Shown one piece after another: positions 1-8,693 of a DNA stretch of 64,000 nt. The stretch spans positions 434,001 through 498,000 of the forward strand of contig NZ_JBFEFG010000280.1 of NCBI RefSeq assembly GCF_040718835.1, given 5' to 3'. The DNA comes from Bremerella sp. JC817. GTDB taxonomy: Bacteria; Planctomycetota; Planctomycetia; Pirellulales; Pirellulaceae. Position numbers and translations under genes: made by a program. Under the pieces are notes generated by a model. That model made no database searches, was not told the origin of the DNA, and worked only from the letters and a program-made list of their open reading frames with translations. How positions within the stretch are numbered: position 1 is the first letter of the stretch; every line of letters starts with the position of its first letter.

Positions 1-807
1 AGGAACCAGTTTCGGCGTCGTGTTGTCGATTTCTTTCAGGTAATCGTCGTTCAGCTTGTCGCAGGCCCACAACGTGCCACGCGTCAGCATGTTGAGAAAC
101 GCATCCGCTTCCATCGTTTCGTTATGGTGTCCCAGCGTCGTCCCGAAGACGCGCGTCTTGCCATACTGGTTGGTCCACACGCACGCGTGCTCGACGCCGT
201 CGTTCTTTTCCTTGGAAGCACCCAGCACGTGAGCCGTGTCCCAAACCTTGGCGATGTGATAGAGCTCGCCCTGTGGGTTGGTCCACGCAGGACCGAAGTC
301 TTGCATGATCGGATGCTCCGGGTCGTAGTTGTAAACCGCGTGCGGGTACTGGGCACCATGACGATGCGAGGTCACACCGCAGAACTTGAACCACTGGTCG
401 GTTCCGTCGCGATAGCAATGCATCGCGCAGTGAATCACCACGCCGGGCAGGCCTTCTTGGTGCGGCTTCAGCACGCGTTCGGTCCAAGCCGGATCTTTCA
501 CGGCGGCGAAGCATTCGTTGTGCAGAACGATGTCGTAGCCGTCGGCCCAGTTGGGATTCTGGTAGAGCGGAATCTTGGTGTCAGTTGTCGAGCCACCTTC
601 GTGAACGACGGTCACTTCGATGTTGGCTCGAGCTTCGAGCCCGTCCTTGATGATGTTCTTTTGCGACTCGTAGTCGTGGCAGCAACCACCAGTGACCAAA
701 AGTGCTTTGATGGGCTTAGGAGCATCGGCGGCAGTCAGGGGAGCTGCGGCCAGGCCAAGCGTCAACATACCGAGGACGAGGGCCATAAATCTGCGGGGGA
801 TCGTCAT
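1..807 (-). CDS. ThuA-like domain protein, secreted (3' end outside window)
   Basis: The reading frame on the minus strand starts at the ATG at 807 and stays open to the window edge, so the C-terminus is missing. Residues 1 to about 28 form a signal peptide (basic MTIPRRF, hydrophobic core, then TAADAP). The mature protein opens with KALLVTGGCCHDYESQ and continues with a VVIHCAMHC segment and a WTNQYGKTRVFGTTLGH segment. This pattern is seen in ThuA-like (trehalose-utilisation, glutamine-amidotransferase-fold) proteins, which are abundant in planctomycetes. The substrate is unknown; in this phylum ThuA domains often occur with secreted sugar-related proteins. The nearest upstream gene on this strand is the DUF202 gene, about 190 bases away, so co-transcription is possible but not shown. 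Confidence 0.8.
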   Translation of the reverse strand, partial: MTIPRRFMALVLGMLTLGLAAAPLTAADAPKPIKALLVTGGCCHDYESQKNIIKDGLEARANIEVTVVHEGGSTTDTKIPLYQNPNWADGYDIVLHNECFAAVKDPAWTERVLKPHQEGLPGVVIHCAMHCYRDGTDQWFKFCGVTSHRHGAQYPHAVYNYDPEHPIMQDFGPAWTNPQGELYHIAKVWDTAHVLGASKEKNDGVEHACVWTNQYGKTRVFGTTLGHHNETMEADAFLNMLTRGTLWACDKLNDDYLKEIDNTTPKLVP

Positions 808-994
808 CCAGAAAAACCTATAGCGAGGGAATATTTGGCTGGCAGGAAATAGGGTGAGGGACCATATTCACTATAGTTCAAACCCTTTCCAGAGGCACCT
901 GTTTGGGCTATTCGATTTCGCAGCCGGCAGAGATAATTCCCCGTTTTCCCGCGGTTTGAGGGGGAGAAACAGCGGAATTCGGGGCAGAGAGCCG

Positions 995-1393
995 TTACGC
1001 AGCCGCCGGGGCAGCATCGGCGATGAAGACACTCACCAGCAGATAGATGGCCAGTGAAAGGCCAAGCACGGCCACCAGGGCAGAAATCCAAGTTGCCAGA
1101 TGCATGCTGTAGTTGCTCGGCCGCTGGTCGAAGGTCATCTGCCGGATGAAGCTCTTGTGCTGCCAGGCAGAGAGTCCAATCAGGGTGGCACCCAGCAGCA
1201 CGAACCCAATTCCAATCAGCGACGATGCCAGTGGCGGCGTGATATCGGTGCCAGGATGGCGGAGCATTCGCAAGAACAAGCCAAAGCGAGCCACGAGGAA
1301 GCCCACCCCGATAATGGCGAGCCCTGTCCTCAGCCACGCGAGCATGGTTCGCTCGGCGGCAAAAAAGACGCGTGGATCAGACTGATCGGTCAT
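995..1393 (-). CDS. DUF202 (YidH-type) inner-membrane protein
   Basis: This 132-residue protein has three predicted membrane helices (about residues 22-42, 55-75 and 105-127). The N-terminal segment FFAAERTMLAWLRTGLAI is the hallmark of the DUF202/YidH family. Its biochemical role is unknown. It starts only 6 bases after the stop of the desaturase gene, so the two are almost certainly one transcript. That hints at a role linked to the membrane, but no function is established. Confidence 0.85.
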   Translation of the reverse strand: MTDQSDPRVFFAAERTMLAWLRTGLAIIGVGFLVARFGLFLRMLRHPGTDITPPLASSLIGIGFVLLGATLIGLSAWQHKSFIRQMTFDQRPSNYSMHLATWISALVAVLGLSLAIYLLVSVFIADAAPAAA

Positions 1394-1399
1394 AGATAC

Positions 1400-2548
1400 T
1401 TAGGCCGACTTTGCCATTTCGTTGCCGACTTGCGAGGATTCGGCCGATTGGGTTTCGAGAGCGTTTGCATTGCGTTCCGCTTTCCGAATCCCACAGCGAC
1501 GCCACAAGTCGAGAAATGCATGCGTGAAGGTCGACTCGTTCGTTTGATGGTAGGGCGAACCTTCCGGCAGCACTTCCATCAGACGACGATGTGCCTCGGG
1601 CATTTGATGATAGGGAAGGGAAGGGAACATGTGATGCAACGCGTGAAAACGAGTTCCGATCGGAGCCCACAACTGCGTGATCCACATGTTCTCTGGGAAG
1701 TTGACCGAATCGAGCAGTTGTTCGAGGAAGGTCATTTCCCCCTCGTGATTGTGCCAGCGGTGAGCGACCAGCGTCCGCACGGCGTTGATCGTTAGGATGA
1801 AAACACCCGTGCAGTAAGCTTGAATCAGGAATGGATAGGGGTAACCACCAACGGTAAGTGCGCCAACGAGCACACCCAGGCACCACAGAAAACAAAGCCC
1901 TTCCTGCAAACGAATCAGACGCATGGCCTGCTTCGTAGGCAGAGGACGAATGTACTTCGGATCGATCACCATCGACGAGGCATGTTTGAACGCCCAGTCG
2001 CGAACGGCCGGACTGACCCACGTCAGTGGTGTCAGGATCAGGAAGCGAAATACCGCCAGGAATGGGACCACAAAGCTTGCCCCAACGAAGGCGAAGATCT
2101 GCCAGCGGCCTTCATATTCGATTGGCAGGTACTCGCCATCCATGTCGGTGCCGTAATGCTTGCGGCGATGATGGTCGAGATGCGTGTAATACACAAACGA
2201 TGGCATCAGGAACGGGATGCCCACCAACAGGTTCCAGGCCACGCGAAACGCGGTGAACGTCCCGGTGCGAAGGTGGACCAGTTCGTGGATGAACATCGCC
2301 AACCGATAAAACAGTAGGCTGCTCACCACGAAGAAAGCAGCTTGCTGCCAACTGAACAGTTCGCACTGACGAACCATTCGAAAGCAGAAGATCGCGACCG
2401 AAAAACTAAGAAGAAGATCGGTCCAATAGATCCACGGGTTGGGTTTAAACAAGTCGCCGATGGTCTTGCGGGCCTCGGCCAACGAGAAATCATCAGACTT
2501 GTTGCAGTGCAGGGGGGCCTGCTTTCGATCGGCGGGAGTATGGCTCAT
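1400..2548 (-). CDS. membrane fatty acid desaturase family protein
   Basis: This 382-residue integral membrane protein carries the three histidine boxes that bind the di-iron centre of membrane desaturases and hydroxylases: HELVH (residues 88-92), HLDHHRRKH (123-131) and HALHH (302-306). A further His-rich segment, AHRWHNHEG, lies near 262-269. Hydrophobic helices fill the gaps between boxes. The reaction is expected to be oxygen-dependent desaturation of an acyl chain; the position and substrate cannot be read from the sequence. It is the first gene of an operon with the DUF202 gene and is divergent from the ketosynthase-like gene at 2932, so a lipid theme is plausible. The ATG at 2548 has no strong ribosome binding site. 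Confidence 0.85.
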   Translation of the reverse strand: MSHTPADRKQAPLHCNKSDDFSLAEARKTIGDLFKPNPWIYWTDLLLSFSVAIFCFRMVRQCELFSWQQAAFFVVSSLLFYRLAMFIHELVHLRTGTFTAFRVAWNLLVGIPFLMPSFVYYTHLDHHRRKHYGTDMDGEYLPIEYEGRWQIFAFVGASFVVPFLAVFRFLILTPLTWVSPAVRDWAFKHASSMVIDPKYIRPLPTKQAMRLIRLQEGLCFLWCLGVLVGALTVGGYPYPFLIQAYCTGVFILTINAVRTLVAHRWHNHEGEMTFLEQLLDSVNFPENMWITQLWAPIGTRFHALHHMFPSLPYHQMPEAHRRLMEVLPEGSPYHQTNESTFTHAFLDLWRRCGIRKAERNANALETQSAESSQVGNEMAKSA

Positions 2549-2931
2549 GGCTTATTCGCGTCTTTGCCGTGTTCGCTATGTCGGATACACCGTCCATGAT
2601 TTGAGATCACATCCTAGGCATCAAAATCGGCTGTGGTGATGAGTCGGGTTCCGCCAATTGTTCAGCCTAAGCTAACTTTCCGGCGGAAGGCGGGCAGGAA
2701 ATGACGATTAAGTCAACCAAGTAACTTCACCCTTACTGGGTAAAAGTAATCAACGGAAATATACTTGCCCACCCTTCCAAGACGGTATTTTCTCTCTAAA
2801 TTATCGATATTGCCGCTTATTTTCGCAATTGGCGAGAAGCAAGTCGCGAGGCCGATCTAGGGAACGGAAGGGCCTACCGATATAACATTTATCAATCTTT
2901 CGCCCATGCCTCAGGAAAGCCAAGCCAACGG
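2549..2931. other. intergenic region between divergent lipid-type genes
   Basis: This 383-base stretch separates the desaturase and ketosynthase-like genes, which point away from each other. It becomes AT-rich around 2740-2830 and must hold both promoters. I see no convincing ORF, terminator or repeat. A TATAAC hexamer lies at 2881-2886 but has no matching -35 box. Confidence 0.4.
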
Positions 2932-4194
2932 ATGCAGTCCCTAGTCGAAGTCGTTATTACCGGAATTGGGGTAGTTTCCCCCATCGGAGTAGGCAATGAG
3001 GCCGTTTGGGAAAGCCTTATGCAAGGCAAGTCTGGCATTGCGCCCCTCCAGGAGTTCGCCATGCCCGACTACCCTGTCGAGTTTGGCGGCGAGCTCAAGG
3101 GCTTCGATGGCAAGAAGTACGTCAAGCCGCGCAAGGCCTTGAAAGTGATGTGCCGCGAGATCCAGACGGGCTTCTCGGCGGCTGCCCTCGCCATGGAAGA
3201 AGCGGGCCTCGAACCTGGCAGCATCGAACCGGACCGGCTAGGTGTCGTGTACGGCAGCGAGATGATGTATAGCGATTTCGAAGACCTGCGAGCGGCTTAT
3301 AAGCAATGTATTGAAGAGGGTTGGTATCAGCACGATCGCTGGGGGCCTTCCGCCATGAGCGAGACCAATCCGCTCTGGATGCTGAAGTATCTGCCCAACA
3401 TGCCGGCCTGCCATGTCGGCATCTACTACGACGGTCGCGGTCACAACAATACCATCTGCCTGGAAGAAGCCAGCGCGCTCAACGCGATCTCGGAAGCGTT
3501 ATCGCACCTGCGACGTGGCACGATGGATTGCATGATTACCGGCGCGACCGGTTCGCGTTTGAACTTGAATGTGCTGCTCTATCGCGGCGACTCGCTGCTA
3601 TCGCACCGTAACGATGCCCCTGAGAAAGCCTCGCGGCCGTTCGAGAAAGATCGCGATGGCATGGTCAATAGCGAAGGGGCGGCTGCGTTGGTCCTCGAAC
3701 CTCGCGACAAAGCCGAAGCCCGCGGAGCCAAGATTCTTGGAAAAGTTCTCGGAGCGGCATCGACATTTGGTCGTACTTCGGAAGACGCTCCTGTTTCGGT
3801 CTCGGCCATCGAAAGCTGTATCGCCAACACGCTGAAAGACGCCGGCCTAACCAAAGAAGACCTGGCGTGCGTGTTTGCTCACGGATCTGGCATCCCTTCG
3901 GACGACACTTTGGAAGCTCAAGCAATCAAGGCGGCGCTGCCTGGGGTCCCGGTCACCGCGCTGAAAAGCTACTACGGTCACACGGGGGCAGCTTGTGGTG
4001 CGTTGGATGCCGCGGTCGCGGTTCTCTCGCTGAACCATGGCCAGATTCCAGCAACGCTCAACTACGACACGCCAGATCCGACCTGCGATCTGCCGATCGT
4101 CCATGGCGAAGCATTGAAGACCGACAAGCAAGCGATTCTGATCCTGGGTTACACCCGTCGTGGTCAGGTTTCAGGGCTGATCGTCGGACGATAG
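2932..4194 (+). CDS. beta-ketoacyl-ACP synthase homologue lacking the catalytic cysteine
   Basis: This 420-residue protein has the thiolase-fold layout of FabF-type ketosynthases: VVITGIGVVSPIG at the N-terminus, RDGMVNSEGAAALVLE near 241-256, a first catalytic His in FAHGSG (H317) and a second in YYGHTGA (H350). In FabF the nucleophile sits in a TACTSG-type motif. The gapless counterpart here is LEEASA, which places Glu179 at the Cys position; a Cys occurs three residues earlier (C176). Both histidines are kept. Ketosynthases without the Cys act as chain-length factors or malonyl decarboxylases in other systems, so normal condensation is doubtful. An upstream ATG at 2906 runs into a stop, which fixes the start at 2932. 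No acyl carrier protein or partner ketosynthase lies nearby. Confidence 0.85.
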   Translation: MQSLVEVVITGIGVVSPIGVGNEAVWESLMQGKSGIAPLQEFAMPDYPVEFGGELKGFDGKKYVKPRKALKVMCREIQTGFSAAALAMEEAGLEPGSIEPDRLGVVYGSEMMYSDFEDLRAAYKQCIEEGWYQHDRWGPSAMSETNPLWMLKYLPNMPACHVGIYYDGRGHNNTICLEEASALNAISEALSHLRRGTMDCMITGATGSRLNLNVLLYRGDSLLSHRNDAPEKASRPFEKDRDGMVNSEGAAALVLEPRDKAEARGAKILGKVLGAASTFGRTSEDAPVSVSAIESCIANTLKDAGLTKEDLACVFAHGSGIPSDDTLEAQAIKAALPGVPVTALKSYYGHTGAACGALDAAVAVLSLNHGQIPATLNYDTPDPTCDLPIVHGEALKTDKQAILILGYTRRGQVSGLIVGR

Positions 4195-4277
4195 CGTTCC
4201 GGCGCCAGCCGGTCTAAACTGCATTTCTATTGAAGTGCCAAAGTTCTTCCGTCTGGGGCTCGCTAGGAACGCCTTCC

Positions 4278-5375
4278 ATGCTGAAAGGGTGCGGTCTCTC
4301 GCTGCTGATACTGGCAGCGCTGGTTGGTGGCTACATGTTCGGGTTCGACCAGGTCTTTCCTCGCCCGGAAGGCTTGATCTTTGGCGGGATTGCCGGCCTG
4401 ATCACGTTCTTCTGCATTGGAGCTCTCTCCAATGCCTGGCAGGCCCACAGCGATTGGTCGTTGATCTCGAAGGCCCAGTTCGGTCTGCAACTCAATGGTG
4501 GCGCGAAGGTAGCCGTCGCTGGTCGTTTGAAGGCGATTGGCGAGCCGATCAAGGCTCCGTTCTCCGGCAAGCCTTGTCTGATCTGCGAATACGATCTGGC
4601 TCGCGGCCGAGGTCCCACGACCAGCAAGCATGAAAACACAGGCTCCGACTACGCCGGTTTCCTGATGACACCTTGCAAGATCGAAACCTCTTTCGGCGAG
4701 GTTCGCCTGCTGGGGTATCCCATGCTGGAAGAAATCAGCGACAACGTGCTCATCACTTCCGATGCCGTGCAGAACGCACGCAACTTTCTGGCCACCACCC
4801 AATTCGAAGATCGCAGCGGGATGAAGATCGTCTCGGTCTTGTCGGTCTTCACCGAACTCTGGTCCGACGACGATGGCAGCGTGACGAAGAACATGCGGCT
4901 GACGACCATTCCGGTCGACAAGCTGATTCCGGCCGATGCCGAAAGTCGGTTGATGTCGCAGGCCGAGCTCGAAGCGTCGGACCACAAATTCGACGACGAT
5001 GAAGACGAGGATGATTACGAACAACTGACCGGAGCCGAACGTCTCGGGCACGAACTTCCCCGTCTTGTGGAGAAGCTGGTCGAACCAGGGACTCAGGTCG
5101 TCGTATTCGGAATCTACGACGAAGCTCGCCGAGGTTTGATGCCGCCGAAAGGGAGCATGTACGCCAATCGCTTGCGACCTGGGACGCCTGAAAAAGTTGA
5201 AGGGCAACTTCGCACCAAGATGCTGGCCAACGCCATCGGAGCGTTGATTGTGCTGGCCCTTTTACATGGCGGGATCTATCTGGCCGTGCAGAACGCGAAA
5301 CAGAAAGCAGACGCCGAGCCCGCTGCGAAACTCGAGGGGAATTCCTACCCCACTTCAGAGATCCGCTCGCTATAA
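4278..5375 (+). CDS. membrane protein with possible GIDE-like domain
   Basis: The preferred start is the ATG at 4278, because AGGA lies 10 bases upstream and a hydrophobic segment follows directly; the frame is open back to 4230. The 365-residue protein has two N-terminal helices, then a soluble part with VAGRLKAIGEPIKAPFSGKP followed by CLICEYDL. This resembles bacterial relatives of the GIDE domain first named in mitochondrial E3 ligases. An acidic stretch (DDDEDEDDYEQ) follows near residue 240, and a final helix lies near the C-terminus (about 318-340). The GIDE assignment rests on pattern only. It heads a run of plus-strand membrane protein genes. Confidence 0.7.
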   Translation: MLKGCGLSLLILAALVGGYMFGFDQVFPRPEGLIFGGIAGLITFFCIGALSNAWQAHSDWSLISKAQFGLQLNGGAKVAVAGRLKAIGEPIKAPFSGKPCLICEYDLARGRGPTTSKHENTGSDYAGFLMTPCKIETSFGEVRLLGYPMLEEISDNVLITSDAVQNARNFLATTQFEDRSGMKIVSVLSVFTELWSDDDGSVTKNMRLTTIPVDKLIPADAESRLMSQAELEASDHKFDDDEDEDDYEQLTGAERLGHELPRLVEKLVEPGTQVVVFGIYDEARRGLMPPKGSMYANRLRPGTPEKVEGQLRTKMLANAIGALIVLALLHGGIYLAVQNAKQKADAEPAAKLEGNSYPTSEIRSL

Positions 5376-5428
5376 TCGATGCTCTGGCTTGGATATCTTC
5401 CCTGCGATCGAATCGACAAAGCACTGCG

Positions 5429-5926
5429 ATGAGCGACTCTCCGTTTCAATCTCCGGTCCTGGAGCCCACGCTGCCTGAGACCGACTTGCTGACCAACGTT
5501 TTGCGGGTGGCCAAGTATCAGCGTTGGATCAATTGGGCCTGCTTGAGTTATATCGGCCTTTACCTGGCCAACATCTCGGTCATCAATCCGATCCTCGTGC
5601 CGATGACCGCGGCCGTGCGGGAAGGGCGGGGCAATCCGGCGATGCTGTTGGTACTTTCAATCGGCGTGATGGTGGTCACAGTGCTGCTGCTCGTCTTCGG
5701 CATGGCTTCGACGTTTCTACTAGCGAAGCAACTGGGAGGCACGACGATTGCCGTCATCCTGACACTGCTGCAATTGGTGCCCTGCGTTTCGCTGATTGTC
5801 TTGTTGTTAATCAGTCGCAAGGCGACCAGTTACCTGAAAGAGCATCACGTCAAAGTTGGCTTCATGGGTGCGAGCGAAGAGATGGTCCGGCAACAATTGC
5901 GGGCCTCGACGGAACAGCAACCCTAG
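5429..5926 (+). CDS. small polytopic membrane protein with N-terminal SPFQSP motif
   Basis: This 165-residue protein begins MSDSPFQSP, then has three hydrophobic helices (about residues 35-55, 68-95 and 103-130). I do not recognise a family. The N-terminal SP(F/Y)QSP peptide also occurs in the proteins encoded at 5943 and 8185, so the three probably belong to one planctomycete class of membrane proteins. It lies 53 bases after the GIDE-like gene and 16 bases before the next gene, consistent with an operon. Confidence 0.75.
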   Translation: MSDSPFQSPVLEPTLPETDLLTNVLRVAKYQRWINWACLSYIGLYLANISVINPILVPMTAAVREGRGNPAMLLVLSIGVMVVTVLLLVFGMASTFLLAKQLGGTTIAVILTLLQLVPCVSLIVLLLISRKATSYLKEHHVKVGFMGASEEMVRQQLRASTEQQP

Positions 5927-5942
5927 GAGAACGCTTCGATCG

Positions 5943-7055
5943 ATGACCATCGAAACTTCAGGCTCAGATCTCGCTTCTCCTTATCAGTCTCCTGATGCCC
6001 AAGACGATCATCAGGATTTGGTTCGCCCGATCATGGGAGAACACCTGTGGCATCTGGGGCAGTACCTAGGCTGGGCCGGCCTCGCCTTCCAAGCCCAGGC
6101 CACCATGATGTTCGTCACGATGATCTTCATCTGGAATCGTTCGCTCTGGGCGCCCGATATGCGGATGTTTCTTGGAGCGACGGTGGTGATCGCGCTACTT
6201 GCAATTACCGGCCTCACCACGTGGGCGGTCATTCGGCTGGCCAGTCGCCTCGAGTACTCGCCGCCGATGCGTTTCTTCCTGGCAATTTGCAGCTTGGTTC
6301 CATTTCTGGCGCTGCTGAGTCTGTTCATCGTGATTGATAAGACACGCGGCGTGATGGCGAAGCATCAGATTCCGCTGCTGGCCAATGGTGTCGACTGGGT
6401 CACGCTCAAAGGAACGCTGATGCAGATCTTCGGCTCGCTGTATCAAGAGCCCTCGGACATTCCAGAACTAAATCAGCTTTACAATCTCACCTTCTGCGAC
6501 GACCTAGAACTCGCTCGCCTATCAAGCCGTGGCGAAAACCTGTTTCAATGGCCTGAGCCTCCGGAATTCCAGGCGTTGGACAAAGGTGCCGTTGCGAAGG
6601 TGCACGATCGGCAAATCGATCCTCGCGTGCGAATCTATTGGGCTCGCTGGCTGAAAGACGCGGCGCATCATTCCGACGAGCAGATCCTGGCCATCATCTG
6701 GGACATTCCCCTCGATAACTGCATGTTCCTGCTGGCTTGTTACGACAACGGCATGGCGATCTTGATCGACGAGTCGAATGAGTACTACGTCGAACCGATC
6801 CCGAGTGCCGAGCTTCGCGCGGCGGTCGATCGTATGTTCGATATCGCGACGCAGTGGATCGAGCGGATCACACCGTACGACTTCCCTCGACCGATTCCTC
6901 CGGCGGTGCCGGCGGCTCGCCTGACGTTGATCACCACGCATGGAACTCGCGTCATCGAACAGCCATGGAGCGAGTTGACGCAGCATCCGACCGCCAGCCA
7001 ATTGACGGAAACGATCGATCCGGTCGTCGCGGCGATCTCAGCGATGTACGATTAG
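5943..7055 (+). CDS. membrane protein with SPYQSP motif and soluble C-terminal domain
   Basis: The start is set at the ATG at 5943, because the frame upstream overlaps the previous gene and codes for low-quality sequence. The 370-residue protein carries SPYQSP at residues 12-17, then three or four hydrophobic helices between about 45 and 140. A soluble region of about 220 residues follows, with LYNLTFCDDLELARL and several Trp-rich segments. No catalytic motif is evident and I do not recognise the soluble domain. It probably belongs to the same transcription unit as the two genes before it. Confidence 0.7.
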   Translation: MTIETSGSDLASPYQSPDAQDDHQDLVRPIMGEHLWHLGQYLGWAGLAFQAQATMMFVTMIFIWNRSLWAPDMRMFLGATVVIALLAITGLTTWAVIRLASRLEYSPPMRFFLAICSLVPFLALLSLFIVIDKTRGVMAKHQIPLLANGVDWVTLKGTLMQIFGSLYQEPSDIPELNQLYNLTFCDDLELARLSSRGENLFQWPEPPEFQALDKGAVAKVHDRQIDPRVRIYWARWLKDAAHHSDEQILAIIWDIPLDNCMFLLACYDNGMAILIDESNEYYVEPIPSAELRAAVDRMFDIATQWIERITPYDFPRPIPPAVPAARLTLITTHGTRVIEQPWSELTQHPTASQLTETIDPVVAAISAMYD

Positions 7056-7224
7056 AAGCCCCTCGTTCGCACGGGTTCCGTTGAGCGGGCATCTTACGAT
7101 TGTGTGAAAGTCTCGCGAAGGCAGGGCTGCGCGTGGACGTACATCTCACGGGAAAATACAATCAAACCTCTGCGAGTTTGTTTCTCCCTCACCCACGACG
7201 CTACCCAGCGTGGAGTTGATCGTC

Positions 7225-8160
7225 ATGCGTTTCCTGTTGACCGTTGTCACCTTAATTTCGCTGTGCGCGACAAGCACCTTGTCGGCCGCCGAGAAAACGA
7301 AGCATGTCCTGCTGTTGGGCATCGATGGTTGTCGCTTCGATGCGCTGACCAAGGCCAACACACCCAATCTGGATAAGTTGATTTCCCGAGGCATCTATTC
7401 GCCAACGGCGCTGATCCAGGGAGAGCGTTACCGCAAGAGCGACACCGTCAGCGGACCTGGCTGGTCCAGCATCAACACGGGCGTCTGGGCCGACAAGCAT
7501 GGCGTGATCGACAATGGCTTTGGCAAACCGAACTTCGAGAAGTACCCTCACTTCTTCCATTACGTGAAGCTGTCCCAACCAGAAGCCAAGACCGTTTCGA
7601 TCGTCGACTGGACACCGATCGAGAAGTACATCGTCTCGTCGGCCGACGTCTCGATCGACACGACCGAGTACAAGAAGTCGGTGGTGGAACAGTACGACAT
7701 CGCAGATGAAAAAGGGGTGAACGATGCGATTCGCCTCCTCGACGAAGTGCACCCAACAGCCTTGATGCTGTACCAGGGAATCGTTGACGAATCGGGACAC
7801 ACGTTCGGCTTTCATCCGACCGTCCCGGAATACATCTCGGCGATTGAAAAGGTCGACCAGCGCGTTGGCAAAGTGCTTGAAGCGATCGAAAAGCAAACCG
7901 ATGAAGAGTGGCTGATCGTTGTGACCAGCGACCATGGCGGAGCGGGCAAAGGGCACGGCGGTGGTCACACCAATCCTGATATCATGCACAGCTTTCTGAT
8001 TGTCAGCGGAGCCGGCGCCGAGCAAGGCAAGTTCGACCAACAGGTTTATATCGTTGATGCGGTCCCGACGTTGCTTTCGTATCTCGGAATTGCCATCGAC
8101 GATCAGTGGGAACTCGATGGCCACGTGGTAGGCTTGAAGCAGAAACCTGCCACGCCGTAG
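7225..8160 (+). CDS. secreted alkaline-phosphatase-superfamily phosphodiesterase
   Basis: The ATG at 7225 is preferred over the in-frame GTG at 7210 because GGAG (7212-7215) sits 9 bases before it and a signal peptide follows (MRFLLTVV to LSAAEK). The 311-residue protein shows the metal-binding layout of type I phosphodiesterase/nucleotide pyrophosphatase-like enzymes: LLGIDGCRFDAL near residue 30, YQGIVDESGHTFG in the middle and VVTSDHGGAGKGHGG with nearby HTNPD near the end. These are the usual Asp/His ligands for two metal ions. It should hydrolyse a phosphate ester or diester outside the cytoplasm; the substrate is unknown. The following membrane protein gene starts very close by. Confidence 0.85.
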   Translation: MRFLLTVVTLISLCATSTLSAAEKTKHVLLLGIDGCRFDALTKANTPNLDKLISRGIYSPTALIQGERYRKSDTVSGPGWSSINTGVWADKHGVIDNGFGKPNFEKYPHFFHYVKLSQPEAKTVSIVDWTPIEKYIVSSADVSIDTTEYKKSVVEQYDIADEKGVNDAIRLLDEVHPTALMLYQGIVDESGHTFGFHPTVPEYISAIEKVDQRVGKVLEAIEKQTDEEWLIVVTSDHGGAGKGHGGGHTNPDIMHSFLIVSGAGAEQGKFDQQVYIVDAVPTLLSYLGIAIDDQWELDGHVVGLKQKPATP

Positions 8161-8184
8161 TCCATCGCTCGAAGGAGCCTTCCG

Positions 8185-8634
8185 ATCGAGTCTCCGTTTC
8201 AATCGCCGCGAGCTGTCTCGCAACCGACAATCGCTTGCCCCGAGGCGGACCGAATTGCCTCGCGGCGATGGCTGGTCATCGTGGCTGTTGTGTTGCATCT
8301 GATCGCGGGCATTCTCGCGGTGCTGTATGCCAACGGCATCATAAACGACCTGCTCCAGATCCATCACGAGCCCCCTCAGTACGGCTCGACAAGTGCCAAG
8401 AAGATTCTCTTCCCGTTGCTTGTCGGCGTTATCTTAGCCGCCCAGGTCCTCGGCACGGTCGGCGTCTTCCGGCTCTGCTATTGCTGGGACAACGATGGCG
8501 GACCGGTGATCATGGCTTTGCTGGTGTTGATCCCGATCCTCTCGGTGCCGGTGCTGTCTTACGCCTTGGTGCGATCCTACTTCGCCGCGAGACGAGCGTT
8601 GGCGGATGCCGCCGCAGAGAAGATGAGCCCATAA
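8185..8634 (+). CDS. small membrane protein with SPFQSP motif, probable AUC start
   Basis: The reading frame has no ATG, GTG or TTG between the stop of the previous gene (8158-8160) and the GTG at 8281. An excellent ribosome binding site, GAAGGAG (8171-8177), lies 7 bases before an ATC at 8185. Starting there gives (M)ESPFQSP, the same opening peptide as the protein at 5429, and the DNA coding for SPFQSP matches it at 17 of 18 bases. I therefore propose AUC as the start codon. The product has 149 residues and three hydrophobic helices. Starting at 8281 would remove the motif and has no ribosome binding site. Function unknown. Confidence 0.65.
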   Translation: MESPFQSPRAVSQPTIACPEADRIASRRWLVIVAVVLHLIAGILAVLYANGIINDLLQIHHEPPQYGSTSAKKILFPLLVGVILAAQVLGTVGVFRLCYCWDNDGGPVIMALLVLIPILSVPVLSYALVRSYFAARRALADAAAEKMSP

Positions 8635-8637
8635 GAA

Positions 8638-8670
8638 AAGCCATCACGAATTGCTCGTGATGGCTTCTTC
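8638..8670. terminator. bidirectional intrinsic terminator
   Basis: A perfect 12-bp stem (8638-8649 with 8655-8666) has a 5-base loop and a short T-rich run on the plus side and AAAA on the other. It sits between convergent genes, the SPFQSP protein and the S1 protein, and can serve both. Confidence 0.8.
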
Positions 8671-8693
8671 TGTTTTCGATTGCCGGCTCGGGC

